From SBBG01 sp033717875 (lineage in GTDB: Bacteria; Pseudomonadota; Gammaproteobacteria; Ga0077554; Ga007554): 25,460 nt of DNA. Positions 1-7,350 of this stretch are shown piece by piece; positions within the stretch are counted from its first letter, which is position 1, and every line of letters begins with the position of its first letter. Location of the stretch: NCBI GenBank assembly GCA_033717875.1, contig JADDKJ010000044.1, positions 1 to 25,460 on the forward strand, written 5' to 3'. The notes beneath the pieces are model-generated. The model was not told the origin of the DNA. It searched no databases and saw only the letters and a program-made list of their open reading frames with translations. A program made the position numbers and the translations under genes.

Positions 1-1
1 G

Positions 2-322
2 AGCGTGTTCCGGACCTGCAAATACCGTCCGGAATACCCCACAGAAGGCTTCGCCACGCTGGAGGAGGCGCGCGCCTGGGTGATGCGCTTTGTGGGCTGG
101 TACAACTGCGAGCACCGGCACAGCGGGTTAAACTTCGTCACACCCGAGCAGCGCCACAGCGCGCAGGCCGAGGACATCATGAAGCGGCGCACCGAAATCT
201 ATGAAGCGGCACGGGCCAGAAATCCGCAACGCTGGAGCCGCTCGATCCGAGACTGGTCATTGCCGCAGAGTGTTTGGCTCAACCCGGAAAAATCGGCCAG
301 CCAACAGGCTCAGGCCGCATGA
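2..322 (+). mobile_element. IS3-family transposase OrfB, C-terminal end (partial)
   Basis: The reading frame is open at the left edge of the window and ends at TGA 320-322, giving 106 residues. The pattern FRT.KYRPEYP, then WYN.EHRHSGL and VTPEQRH, is characteristic of the C-terminal end of the rve integrase domain of IS3-family OrfB transposases. These enzymes catalyse DDE-type cut-and-circularise transposition. The part seen starts immediately after the position expected for the catalytic Glu, so all catalytic residues lie outside the window. The sequence just after the stop (about 330-355) resembles the terminal region of such elements, but I cannot place the exact IS end. The element abuts the secretin fragment that follows and probably truncated it. 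Confidence 0.85.
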
Positions 323-387
323 AAGAAACGGTGACAACTATCTTGAAAAACGCCGAACGCCGTGAAACTCAAGACTTCTACGATTGA

Positions 388-870
388 CGCGTTCTATCCA
401 CCGTCGAGAAAGACAGCCGCTTCCGCCTCGTCAGCAGCCCCAGCGTCCGTGTTCGTCACGCGGCAAACGCAAAGTTCGTTGTGGGTACCCGCGAGCCCGT
501 ACTATCCGAATCAACGATTGATCGGAACGGCAATCCTATCCAGTCAATCCGATACATGGAGAGTGGTGTAATTTTCAATCTTACCCCTCATGTCCTCTCA
601 GATCGCATAGAGCTTGATCTATCGCACCAAATAAGCAGCTTCGCCAAGACCAGCAGCAGCACGATCAACAGCCCTAGCGTTCTGACCCGCGAAATAAAAA
701 CCACCCTCAACGTCGAACCCGATGAGCTTGTCATTATTGGTGGTCTCGACGAAGAAAAAAATTCCGCCACCAAGAGCGGCATGTTTTTCCTTCCTGGCTT
801 CTTGGATACCAAAACCACGGAAAAAACGCATACTCAGATTGTCTTGGTGTTGCAATTAACGAAGCTATGA
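388..870 (+). pseudogene. secretin C-terminal fragment, 5' end lost at the IS junction
   Basis: The frame running from 388 to TGA 868-870 encodes the C-terminal part of a secretin, the multimeric outer-membrane channel of type II secretion, type IV pili and filamentous phages. Visible signatures are FRLVSSPSVRV, then GNPIQSIRYMESGVIFNL, then NSPSVLTREIKTTL, then LVIIGGLDEEK and SGMFFLPGF, ending in IVLVLQL. These are the conserved beta-barrel and gate segments. The frame is closed upstream by TGA at 385-387, directly next to the IS3 end, so the N-domains and signal peptide are missing. No sensible start codon precedes the conserved part; GTG 481 lies inside the homologous region. With the integrase downstream, the most likely origin is a filamentous-phage or integrative-element secretin. 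A chromosomal GspD or PilQ paralogue is less likely. Confidence 0.8.
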
Positions 871-915
871 GGCGCGGGGGTGCCCAGGCGCAGCCTGGGT
901 GCTCCCCGCCTCATA
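866..915 (+). terminator. long hairpin after the secretin stop
   Basis: The arms 866-889 and 893-915 are complementary, with one bulged base and a few G-T wobbles. They form a stem of about 23 pairs closed by a 3-nt loop (GCA 890-892). The stem begins inside the secretin stop codon. No T-run follows on the plus strand, so it is not a canonical intrinsic terminator. It could block or attenuate read-through, stabilise mRNA, or, in a filamentous phage setting, be part of a packaging or intergenic hairpin. The structure is seen; the role is inferred. Confidence 0.6.
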
Positions 916-942
916 TGTTGAAATCTCTTTTGGAGGCTTAAC

Positions 943-1161
943 ATGGATCTTCATAAATTTTGGCAAGATTTGGTATCGATGTTTGTCTGGTCTGATCGCC
1001 TTCATCAAATATTTGTTGGATTGATCTGGTTTTTCTTGATCATCAAGATATGCATTACCTTTATTTTTTCAATGAGTGCGATACCCACACATTGGATGCT
1101 TTTTGTTGATTTTTTTCGGTTGCTTTATAGACCACGGCGACGGCTATCCACAGCCGCGTAG
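943..1161 (+). CDS. small membrane protein of unknown function
   Basis: This is a 72-residue protein with a good Shine-Dalgarno (GGAGG at 932-936, 6 nt before ATG), which supports real translation. The N-terminal 20 residues are amphipathic. Then comes a strongly hydrophobic stretch of about 24 residues (approximately 22-45, rich in Ile, Phe and Leu). A second, more mixed hydrophobic patch with Trp and Phe follows, and the tail is basic (RPRRR). One or two membrane spans with the basic tail in the cytoplasm is the simplest reading. I recognise no family. Its position after a secretin and before an excisionase/integrase pair fits a small coat-like or assembly protein of a filamentous element, but this rests on context only. 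Confidence 0.55.
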   Translation: MDLHKFWQDLVSMFVWSDRLHQIFVGLIWFFLIIKICITFIFSMSAIPTHWMLFVDFFRLLYRPRRRLSTAA

Positions 1162-1237
1162 CGCCGACCAGAAGGGGATGCTTTATGTATCCCCTGGCGG
1201 GAGGGAAGCGGTGGATAACCGTCACCCAAGAGTAAGG

Positions 1238-1287
1238 GTAACACTCGTAACACTTTCAATAACGGATAACGGGTTGCATCTGTAACA
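1238..1287. repeat. short GTAACA repeats upstream of the HTH gene
   Basis: GTAACAC occurs at 1238-1244 and again at 1247-1253, 9 nt apart, and GTAACA recurs at 1282-1287, ending 7 nt before the ATG of the HTH gene. The stretch 1162-1294 has no gene of its own. It also holds a small hairpin (AGGGGAT paired with ATCCCCT, about 1172-1195). The repeats could be binding sites for the adjacent excisionase-like protein. This is a visual observation of short motifs and may be chance. Confidence 0.35.
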
Positions 1288-1294
1288 AATTGAC

Positions 1295-1600
1295 ATGCGC
1301 GTAATGAACCTCCACGATGCTGCTATTTTCCTCGACCTTAACCCCGAGGTGCTGCGTCGTATGGCCTATGCTGGCCGGATTCCCGCCACTCGCCTTGGCC
1401 GGCATTGGAGGTTCATCGATGCTGATCTGGTCGAACACCTACGCAGTGGGTACAGCGTAAAAACCGAGGATAATCTATGCCCATCGTCAAACGCGGTAAA
1501 ACTTGGTACGTCCGTTTCACGGCTCCCAACGGCAGCCGAATATTTGTCAGCGCTCGGACTGCCGACAAGCAAGCCGCCCAGGAATACCACGACCGCCTAA
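1295..1600 (+). CDS. excisionase-like helix-turn-helix DNA-binding protein
   Basis: The product is 101 residues. Residues 4-50 read as a MerR/excisionase-type winged HTH (HTH_17): LHDAAIFLDLNPEVLRRMA, then GRIPATRLGRHWRF, then the helix DADLVEHLRS. Such proteins bind short repeats and bias integrase toward excision, or regulate the integrase gene. ATG 1295 is used; ATG 1304 is an alternative giving MNLHDAAIF, and neither has a clear Shine-Dalgarno. The 3' 124 nt overlap the integrase start in another frame. The tail (GLPTSKPPRN followed by Thr-rich residues) resembles what I recall for related HTH genes placed before this integrase type, so I keep the long overlap as real. Function beyond DNA binding is inferred. 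Confidence 0.72.
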   Translation: MRVMNLHDAAIFLDLNPEVLRRMAYAGRIPATRLGRHWRFIDADLVEHLRSGYSVKTEDNLCPSSNAVKLGTSVSRLPTAAEYLSALGLPTSKPPRNTTTA

Positions 1601-2502
1601 AGGCTGAATACTGGCGCGTCCATCAGATCGGAGATCGGCCCCGCTACTTCTGGCAGCAAGCCGTTGTGCGTTGGATCGCCGAAAAGGCGCATAAGGTCAG
1701 CCTCAAAGACGGCAAATGCCACCTCCGCTGGCTGGATGCCCATCTGCGCGATACCTCGCTTGTCGCGATTACCACCGACCGCCTGCAAGCCGTCGTCCAA
1801 TCCAAGCTTGATGATGGCGTTTCCCCCGCCACCGTTAATCGCATGTTGGCCGTCGTCAGATCGATACTTCGGTGCGCCGCCAATCAATGGGGCTGGCTCG
1901 ACAAGTCCCCTGCCGTCCGTATGCTCCCTGAATCCCAGCGCCGCATCCGCTGGCTGACCCGCAAAGAAGCCGAACGCCTCTTAGCAGCATTGCCGCCGCA
2001 TCTGGCGGCCATGGCCGGTTTCGCGCTGGCCGCAGGCCTGCGCGAGTCAAACATCACCGGCCTGGAGTGGTCCCAAATCGATCTCGAACGCCGTATTGCC
2101 TGGATCCACCCCGATCAGGCCAAGGCCCGCAAAGCCATTGCCGTACCGCTCAACGCCGAAGCTGTGTTGATTCTGCGCCGTCAGGTTGGTCAACATAACC
2201 ACTGGGTGTTTACTTACCAGGGCAACCGCGTCACCCGCGCCAACAATCATGCTTGGCGTAAGGCCCTCAAGCGTGCCGGTATCGAGAACTTCCGGTTCCA
2301 CGATCTCCGCCATACGTGGGCCTCTTGGCATGTCCAGGCCGGAACACCGCTTTACGCGCTTCAGGAGATGGCAGGATAGTCAACGGTCGAGATGGTGCGC
2401 CGGTATGCGCACCTAAGCGCTGATCACCTGGCCGACTACGCCGAAAACCTGTGCCGGCCTAAATTGGTGGGTGATGCAACGCAAGACGAGAAAATCGCAT
2501 AA
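1477..2502 (+). pseudogene. tyrosine recombinase/integrase interrupted by an amber codon
   Basis: The open part runs from ATG 1477 to TAG 2377-2379 (300 residues). The frame continues without further stops to TAA 2500-2502, which would give 341 residues, a normal size for phage integrases. The N-terminus (KRGKTWYVRF) is a typical Arm-DNA-binding start, followed by a SAM-like core-binding domain. The catalytic domain shows Arg189 (AAGLRESN), HDLRH with His275 and Arg278, and the nucleophile Tyr310 (VRRYAHL). The amber sits at codon 301, where this family has GGW; TGG to TAG is a single change and hits the conserved His/Trp catalytic position. Translation would end before Tyr310, so the protein should be inactive without suppression. 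It lies 158 nt from a tRNA-Thr gene, a usual integration setting. Confidence 0.9.
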
Positions 2503-2523
2503 AAACACCACACATTTGGTTGT

Positions 2524-2603
2524 TTGCACATTGCCGTGTTTGTGCTTATATGGGTTTACGACATTTTCTGACTGGTGCAAAAACGGTGCAAGGGTAGTTG
2601 CAC
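2524..2603. promoter_or_regulatory. GTGCAA repeats between integrase and tRNA, possible integrase arm sites
   Basis: The hexamer GTGCAA appears at 2575-2580 and 2586-2591 (11 bp apart). Its complement TTGCAC appears at 2524-2529 and 2598-2603. Four copies in 80 bp between an integrase gene and a tRNA 3' end are reminiscent of arm-type integrase sites. The rest of 2503-2659 shows no gene. The binding role is inferred from position and repetition only. Confidence 0.35.
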
Positions 2604-2659
2604 TCAATTTCCAACACAATGATGGGGGCAGGTAAGATCATGAAAATACTTGAAAAAAC

Positions 2660-2735
<76 letters not shown>

Positions 2736-2795
2736 GAAAGGCTGCCTAGTATAAGGGGGAGATGAGCAACTGTAAATCCAGCGTGCACACCGGAT

Positions 2796-3248
2796 TTATT
2801 CCGCGGGAGTTCGGCAATTGCGGATGCGGATCACTACGTCAACACCCTCCGCCACCGTGCCCATGGGCAGTTCAGGTAAGCTGCTCAGGGCGACGGACTC
2901 GGCGTCGATATCCATCAATTCGCCGCTGTCGACATTATAAAAATGGTGATGCGGCCTGGTCGTGGGATCGTAAAACACCTTGGTGGGATCGATGATGATC
3001 TCGCGAACCAAGCCCTTGGCAGCGAACAACCCCAGGGTGTTATAGATGGTTGCCTTGGAAACCACATGCCGTTCCCGGTTCACCAGCGCCAGAACCTGCT
3101 CGGCGGAAAGATGCTGGGGACGGGCGAAAAGAGCCTGGGCGATTTCGACCCGCTGCTGGGTGGGCGTGATGCCGTGCGAACGCATGAGATCAATGACATC
3201 TGACCTGGCGTTCACTCCGGCAAATGTTTGGCTAGACATATCACTCAT
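2796..3248 (-). CDS. Fur-superfamily transcriptional regulator (PerR/Irr-like)
   Basis: The 150-residue protein has the Fur layout. An N-terminal winged helix (RSHGITPTQQRVEIAQAL, then QHLSAEQV, with recognition helix SKATIYNTL at 64-72) precedes a dimerisation/metal domain. That domain starts with FYDPTTRPHHHFYNVDSGE and holds His100-102. The CxxC pairs that bind structural zinc in classical Fur and PerR are absent; the only Cys is Cys145. This points to the Irr/PerR-like side of the family, sensing iron, haem or peroxide, rather than a canonical Fur. ATG 3248 gives MSDMSSQTF; ATG 3239 is an alternative. It follows thiO on the same strand after 62 nt but appears to have its own promoter. The family call is firm, the signal is not known. 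Confidence 0.85.
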   Translation of the reverse strand: MSDMSSQTFAGVNARSDVIDLMRSHGITPTQQRVEIAQALFARPQHLSAEQVLALVNRERHVVSKATIYNTLGLFAAKGLVREIIIDPTKVFYDPTTRPHHHFYNVDSGELMDIDAESVALSSLPELPMGTVAEGVDVVIRIRNCRTPAE

Positions 3249-3255
3249 ATCGGCG

Positions 3256-3284
3256 AGTATAGGAAAATCTTTAGTAATTGTCTA
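3256..3284 (-). promoter_or_regulatory. sigma-70-like promoter for the Fur-like gene
   Basis: On the minus strand TAGACA (3284-3279) and TATACT (3261-3256) are separated by exactly 17 bp, matching 4/6 and 5/6 consensus positions respectively. The -10 box lies only about 8 nt from ATG 3248, so the transcript would be leaderless or nearly so. No Shine-Dalgarno precedes either candidate ATG. Confidence 0.5.
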
Positions 3285-3310
3285 TGTTATTGCGCCTATC
3301 CTTTTCAATA

Positions 3311-4393
3311 TCAACCAGATAGAGCATATGGCAACGGATCGATAATCGGCGCCCGCCGCTGCATGAGATCGGCCAGCAGGCGCGCCGAGGCCGGCCCCAT
3401 CACCACACCGTTGCGAAAATGCCCGGCGTTGACGAACAGGCCGCGCACCTGCGGATGCTCGCCGATAAAAGGCACACCCTCGGGCGAACCGGGACGCAGA
3501 CCGGCCCAGTGACGCTCGACATCATAGCGCGCCAGAGCGGGCACCAGCGCCACGGCGGCCTGACGCAGTTGGGCGAGCGCTTCCGCTGTGGCGGACTTGT
3601 CGAATCCGGCATGTTCCACCGTACTGCCCGCCAGCACGCGCCCGTCGCGGCGGGGAATGAGGTAGCGGCCCTGGCTCAACACGATGCGCGACACCACCCC
3701 AGGCCGGGCATGAAACATGATCATCTGCCCGCGCACCGGCGCCACGTCAAGCGCAACACCCAGCCCCGCCAGCAACCGCCCGCTCCAGGCCCCCGCCGCG
3801 ACCACGACGCTTTCCGCCGGTATCTTCCCCGCCGCCGTCTCGACGCCCGCGATCCGGCCGTCACGGACGATGAACCCCATCACGTCCACACCCTCCCGAA
3901 TCTCCACCCCGGAGGACACCAGGCCGAGCCTCACAGCACGCAGCAAACGCGGATTACGGATCTGCGCGATATCGGGCATCCACAGCGCCTCTTGCGGCGG
4001 CTCGCCAAGCCCAGGTTCACACGCCAGCACCGCATCGCGATCGATCACGTCCAAACGCATCGCGGCACGTTCCGCCCACGCCTGTGCCGCCACTTTTCCA
4101 TCGGCGTCGAGCATCAGCAGACCATTCCGCGTCCACTCGGGATCGACTCCCGTTTCGTCCGCCAGCTCCGCCGCCAGCGCCGGGTAGATCCGCTGACTCC
4201 AGCCCGCCAGCGCCGTCACCGCATCGGGATAACGCCACGGATACAGCGGCGAAAGTATGCCTCCACCCGCCCACGACGACTCCCGCCCCGTCGCACTGCG
4301 CTCCACCAACGTGACCCGCATCCCCGCACGCGCCAGCTCGCGCGCCGTGAGCATGCCGATCAAGCCACCGCCAATCACCAAACAATCTGTCAT
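3311..4393 (-). CDS. thiO: glycine oxidase ThiO (FAD-dependent)
   Basis: The 360-residue protein belongs to the D-amino-acid-oxidase family. It opens with the Rossmann FAD motif VIGGGLIG (6-13) and continues with LARAGMRVTLVER. Other family signatures are SSWAGGGILSPLYPWRY, a central VVVAAGAWSG and the C-terminal HWAGLRPGSPEGVPFIG plus GHFRNGVVMGPAS. ThiO oxidises glycine to the imine (dehydroglycine) used for thiazole formation in thiamine synthesis, releasing hydrogen peroxide. ATG 4393 starts directly at the FAD motif, leaving no room for a signal peptide, so it is cytoplasmic. The gene lies next to the fimT operon as in Pseudomonas aeruginosa, transcribed divergently. A general D-amino acid dehydrogenase is the alternative but less likely by length and motifs. 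Confidence 0.88.
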   Translation of the reverse strand: MTDCLVIGGGLIGMLTARELARAGMRVTLVERSATGRESSWAGGGILSPLYPWRYPDAVTALAGWSQRIYPALAAELADETGVDPEWTRNGLLMLDADGKVAAQAWAERAAMRLDVIDRDAVLACEPGLGEPPQEALWMPDIAQIRNPRLLRAVRLGLVSSGVEIREGVDVMGFIVRDGRIAGVETAAGKIPAESVVVAAGAWSGRLLAGLGVALDVAPVRGQMIMFHARPGVVSRIVLSQGRYLIPRRDGRVLAGSTVEHAGFDKSATAEALAQLRQAAVALVPALARYDVERHWAGLRPGSPEGVPFIGEHPQVRGLFVNAGHFRNGVVMGPASARLLADLMQRRAPIIDPLPYALSG

Positions 4394-4508
4394 GTCTCAA
4401 TTATCCCACATCACTTGCCGATATACATCGAAGGAAAACGAGAAATTGAAGAATGAAAATCACGACTTCCTTCATTACCGATTCTCCGCTTTTCCTCTGG
4501 CACATGCC

Positions 4509-4545
4509 GCTCATCGGGAAAACCGTGCAGCTCATCGGTTTTCCC
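4509..4545. promoter_or_regulatory. paired direct and inverted repeats upstream of fimT
   Basis: A perfect 10-bp inverted repeat (GGGAAAACCG 4516-4525 and CGGTTTTCCC 4536-4545) is separated by 10 nt. Overlapping it, GCTCATCGG is directly repeated at 4509-4517 and 4530-4538, exactly 21 bp apart, or two helical turns. The site ends 35 nt before the fimT ATG. This could be an operator for the minor pilin operon or an RNA hairpin in its leader. No T-run follows, so it is not a standard terminator. Confidence 0.5.
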
Positions 4546-4580
4546 ATGACGGTCGAAATTCAGGGTGGTACAACGAAGCC

Positions 4581-5099
4581 ATGAACAGAAAACACACAGG
4601 TTTCTCGCTGGTTGAGCTGATGATCGTGCTGGCCATTGCCGCGATTATTGCGACGATGGCGGTACCGAGCTTCCGCTCCACGATTCAAAACAACCGGCTT
4701 GCATCGCAGGCGAACGACTTCACTGCGACGCTCCATCTGGCGCGCGGCGAGGCCGTAAAGCAGGGTCGTCGCGCCACTGTTTGCGTGAGCGACAATCAGA
4801 CAAGCTGCTCCGGCACGGATTGGGCCAAGGGTTGGCTGGCATGGACCGACACCAACGGCGACTCGGTCATGCAGACCAGCGAGATCACGCGGGTGCACGA
4901 AGCACTGAGCGGTGCCACCCTGACCAGCCTGGAAGCCGTTGCCTCGATCCAGTATCTGCCCAGCGGCTTCCTGAACATTCCGGCGGGTACCTCCCGCGGC
5001 TTTCAGTTGTCTGCACCGGGCTGCACTGGAAACGAGGTGCGCACCATGACCGTCATTCCCACCGGTCGGGCCAACATCAGCCGCAGCGCCTGCCCTTGA
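4581..5099 (+). CDS. fimT: type IV pilus minor pilin FimT/FimU-like (GspH family)
   Basis: The 172-residue prepilin has the class III leader MNRKHTG followed by FSLVELMIVLAIAAIIATMAVPSF, the motif cut and N-methylated by PilD, with Glu at mature position 5. The following segment ASQANDFTATLHLARGEAVKQG is typical of GspH/FimT proteins, which form the core tip complex that primes pilus assembly. ATG 4581 is chosen because it puts the short basic leader directly before the cleavage site; the open frame extends further upstream without homology. Two Cys near the middle and two near the C-terminus could pair. It is the first gene of a minor pilin operon; only one GspH-type gene is present here, whereas P. 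aeruginosa has fimT and fimU. Confidence 0.88.
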   Translation: MNRKHTGFSLVELMIVLAIAAIIATMAVPSFRSTIQNNRLASQANDFTATLHLARGEAVKQGRRATVCVSDNQTSCSGTDWAKGWLAWTDTNGDSVMQTSEITRVHEALSGATLTSLEAVASIQYLPSGFLNIPAGTSRGFQLSAPGCTGNEVRTMTVIPTGRANISRSACP

Positions 5100-5112
5100 C
5101 AGGTAACGTCCC

Positions 5113-5637
5113 ATGAAAAAAAACATCACCATGCAACGAGTCTCTTGCGGATCGCACAAGGCGAAGGGCTTCACCATGATCGAGGTCCTGGTCGCCATCG
5201 TGGTGCTGTCCATCGGGCTGCTCGGCCTGGCAGGGCTACAAGCGGCTGGGCTGCGCAACAATCAGAGCGCTTATCTGCGCACCATCGCCACCCAGCAGGC
5301 CTACGACATAGCGGACCGCATCAGGGCCAATCCGAATGGGGTACTGACAGGCCAGTATGACAGCATTTCAACTGCGATACCTGGCACACCACCGACCAAT
5401 TGTGTCACCAGCAGTTGCACCACGTCGGATATGGCCGCTTACGATGCCTACGCCTGGAAAACCGCCACCGCGAACCTGCTGCCCTCGGGCAAGGGCGCTG
5501 TGTCGCGCCCCGCGGGCAGCACCCGTTTCACGGTCACCGTGATGTGGGACGACGCGCGCAACGGCGCCACCGGCACCGGCTGTGATCCCAGCAACTCGAA
5601 TGACCTGACCTGCTTTTCGATGAGCTTCCAACCATGA
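5113..5637 (+). CDS. pilV: type IV pilus minor pilin PilV
   Basis: The 174-residue prepilin has a 19-residue leader ending in KAKG, followed by FTMIEVLVAIVVLSIGLLGLAGLQ with Glu at mature position 5. The next segment, LRNNQSAYLRTIATQQAYDIADRIRANP, is the hallmark of PilV proteins. PilV is one of the tip minor pilins that assemble with PilW, PilX and FimU and carry PilY1. The gene starts 13 nt after fimT and its stop overlaps the start of pilW (ATGA at 5634-5637), which implies translational coupling. ATG 5131 (MQRVSC) is an alternative start; the leader would still work. Confidence 0.88.
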   Translation: MKKNITMQRVSCGSHKAKGFTMIEVLVAIVVLSIGLLGLAGLQAAGLRNNQSAYLRTIATQQAYDIADRIRANPNGVLTGQYDSISTAIPGTPPTNCVTSSCTTSDMAAYDAYAWKTATANLLPSGKGAVSRPAGSTRFTVTVMWDDARNGATGTGCDPSNSNDLTCFSMSFQP

Positions 5638-6755
5638 ACCACACGACATTCAAGATTATGCACCTGGACAAGCAACGCGGCCTCACACTGATGGAGGTGA
5701 TGGTCGCCATCACCATCAGTCTGATCCTGCTCGCTGGCGTCATGCAAATCTTCCTCGGCAGCCGGCAGACCTATCGCATGCAAGACGGCCTGGCGCGCTT
5801 GCAGGAAAACGGGCGTTTCGCGATGGACTTTTTATCCAGGGACATTCGCATGGCCGGATATCAGGGCTGCCGCAGGGCGGCAATGACCGTCAACAACACC
5901 TTGGCCGGCGCCATTCCCGCCAGTTTCAATCCCGGGATGGGGCTACAGGGATGGGAGGCGACGAGCACCGGCCCCGGTCAGACGTATAGCATCTCCAGCA
6001 CCAATGTCGCCACGGTCAGCACGGCCGGCGGCGGCTGGACCACCGCTGGCGGCGCGACACTGGAGGATTTCCAGGCCGTTCCCGGCTCCGACATCGTCCG
6101 CATCTGGACGATGGGAGAAAACCCCGCGGACATCGACAATATCACGCCCGGCGCCAATACGATCGTGGACACCCCCCAAAATTCCGTCTTCGCCAACGAC
6201 GAGATCCTGATGCTCAGCGACTGCATGAATGCGGACGTGGTGCAGGTGTGTAACATACAAACCATCGGCTCCGGTCAAATACGCCTGAACCTCAACGCCG
6301 GCTGCGCTCCCGGCAATATCGCGGCCATGACGCTTTCGACCAGTAAAGACGGACAAGTCTCACGACTGGTCAGCAACATTTATTACGTGGGAAAGAGGAA
6401 CAACGACCCCAACAACCCGCCCGCGCTCTTCCGGCGGCCCCTGGGCGGAGCCACTTTGCTGGCGGGCAACCCCGAAGAACTGCTGGAAGGCGTGGAGAGC
6501 ATGCAGGTCCTGTATGGCGAAGACACCGACGGCGACCGCACGGCGAACCGCTATGTCACCGCCAACAACGTCGCCAACTGGGCGAATGTGGTCAGCGCGC
6601 GGCTGGCGCTGCTGATGCGCAGCGTGGAAGAGGCCAACTCCACCACGGACGGCAATATCTACCAAACGGCGGAAACCACCATCGATCCCGCGGATGACCG
6701 CCGCCTGCGCCGCGTCTTCACCACCACCCTTCAGATACGCAACCGGGGACAGTGA
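5634..6755 (+). CDS. pilW: type IV pilus minor pilin PilW
   Basis: The 373-residue prepilin has a leader ending QRG, then LTLMEVMVAITISLILLAGVMQIFL with Glu at mature position 5. RMQDGLARLQENGRFAMDFLSRDIRMAGYQGC follows, the diagnostic PilW segment. The length and late region (EGVESMQVLYGEDTDGDR, then VVSARLALLMRS) fit the family. PilW is the largest minor pilin of the tip complex and bridges to PilX and PilY1. ATG overlaps the pilV stop by 4 nt. ATG 5658 (MHLDKQRG) is an alternative that gives a shorter leader. Confidence 0.9.
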   Translation: MNHTTFKIMHLDKQRGLTLMEVMVAITISLILLAGVMQIFLGSRQTYRMQDGLARLQENGRFAMDFLSRDIRMAGYQGCRRAAMTVNNTLAGAIPASFNPGMGLQGWEATSTGPGQTYSISSTNVATVSTAGGGWTTAGGATLEDFQAVPGSDIVRIWTMGENPADIDNITPGANTIVDTPQNSVFANDEILMLSDCMNADVVQVCNIQTIGSGQIRLNLNAGCAPGNIAAMTLSTSKDGQVSRLVSNIYYVGKRNNDPNNPPALFRRPLGGATLLAGNPEELLEGVESMQVLYGEDTDGDRTANRYVTANNVANWANVVSARLALLMRSVEEANSTTDGNIYQTAETTIDPADDRRLRRVFTTTLQIRNRGQ

Positions 6756-6756
6756 C

Positions 6757-7275
6757 ATGAATCATTCCATCCATGCCAAACAACACGGCTCTGTGCTGAT
6801 CGTCAGCTTGATGATCCTGCTGGTGCTGACGCTCATCGGCGTCACAGCGATGGGCGTCTCGACGCTGGAGGAAAAAATGGCGGGTAACAGCCGTGACCAG
6901 GCCCTCGGCTTCCAGGCCGCCGAAGCGGCATTACGAGACGCCGAAACCTTGCTTAACGGCATCGCAACAACGGGCGCGTTCAACAACACCAACGGACTCT
7001 ACGCCACCGGACAGGCGCCCGATATTTTCGCCAACGCCACCTGGACCGGCTCGGCATCACGAACTGGCACCGCCGTCCCAAATGTGCCGAACCCACCCCG
7101 GTTCATCGTTGAATTCGTCGGTGTGACCGGCCGGCCCACCCCCATGCTCGAATCCGGCTATGGCGACTCCTCCGGCGGGGGCCAGATCACCAATTTTCGC
7201 ATCACTGCGCGGGGCACGGGCGGCACCGACAGCGCGACCGTCCTCTTGCAGGAATACTACGGAATGAGACTTTAG
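6757..7275 (+). CDS. pilX: type IV pilus minor pilin PilX
   Basis: The 172-residue protein begins MNHSIHAKQHG, followed by SVLIVSLMILLVLTLIGVTAMG and then LEEKMAGNSRDQALGFQAAEAALRDAE, the typical PilX pattern. Position 5 of the mature protein is Val instead of Glu, as is usual for PilX and its secretion homologue GspK. Proteins of this type sit at the outermost tip and help hold PilY1. The ATG follows the pilW stop after a single base (TGACATG), so the two are coupled. The open frame extends upstream into pilW, but ATG 6757 gives the correct short leader. Confidence 0.88.
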   Translation: MNHSIHAKQHGSVLIVSLMILLVLTLIGVTAMGVSTLEEKMAGNSRDQALGFQAAEAALRDAETLLNGIATTGAFNNTNGLYATGQAPDIFANATWTGSASRTGTAVPNVPNPPRFIVEFVGVTGRPTPMLESGYGDSSGGGQITNFRITARGTGGTDSATVLLQEYYGMRL

Positions 7276-7350
7276 AAATCTGATGTCCTGAAAGCTTGTC
7301 TGTCATCACCATACCCACTTCACCGGCACATACGTGTCAGGAGACGAATC

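Noticed and set aside
362..571. Open frame of 69 codons across the IS/secretin junction.
   Set aside because: It overlaps the clearly homologous secretin frame out of phase and has no ribosome binding site or recognisable features.
3419..4456. Plus-strand open frame of 345 codons opposite thiO.
   Set aside because: Arg/His/Pro-rich antisense frame without any recognised motif, opposite a well-conserved oxidase.
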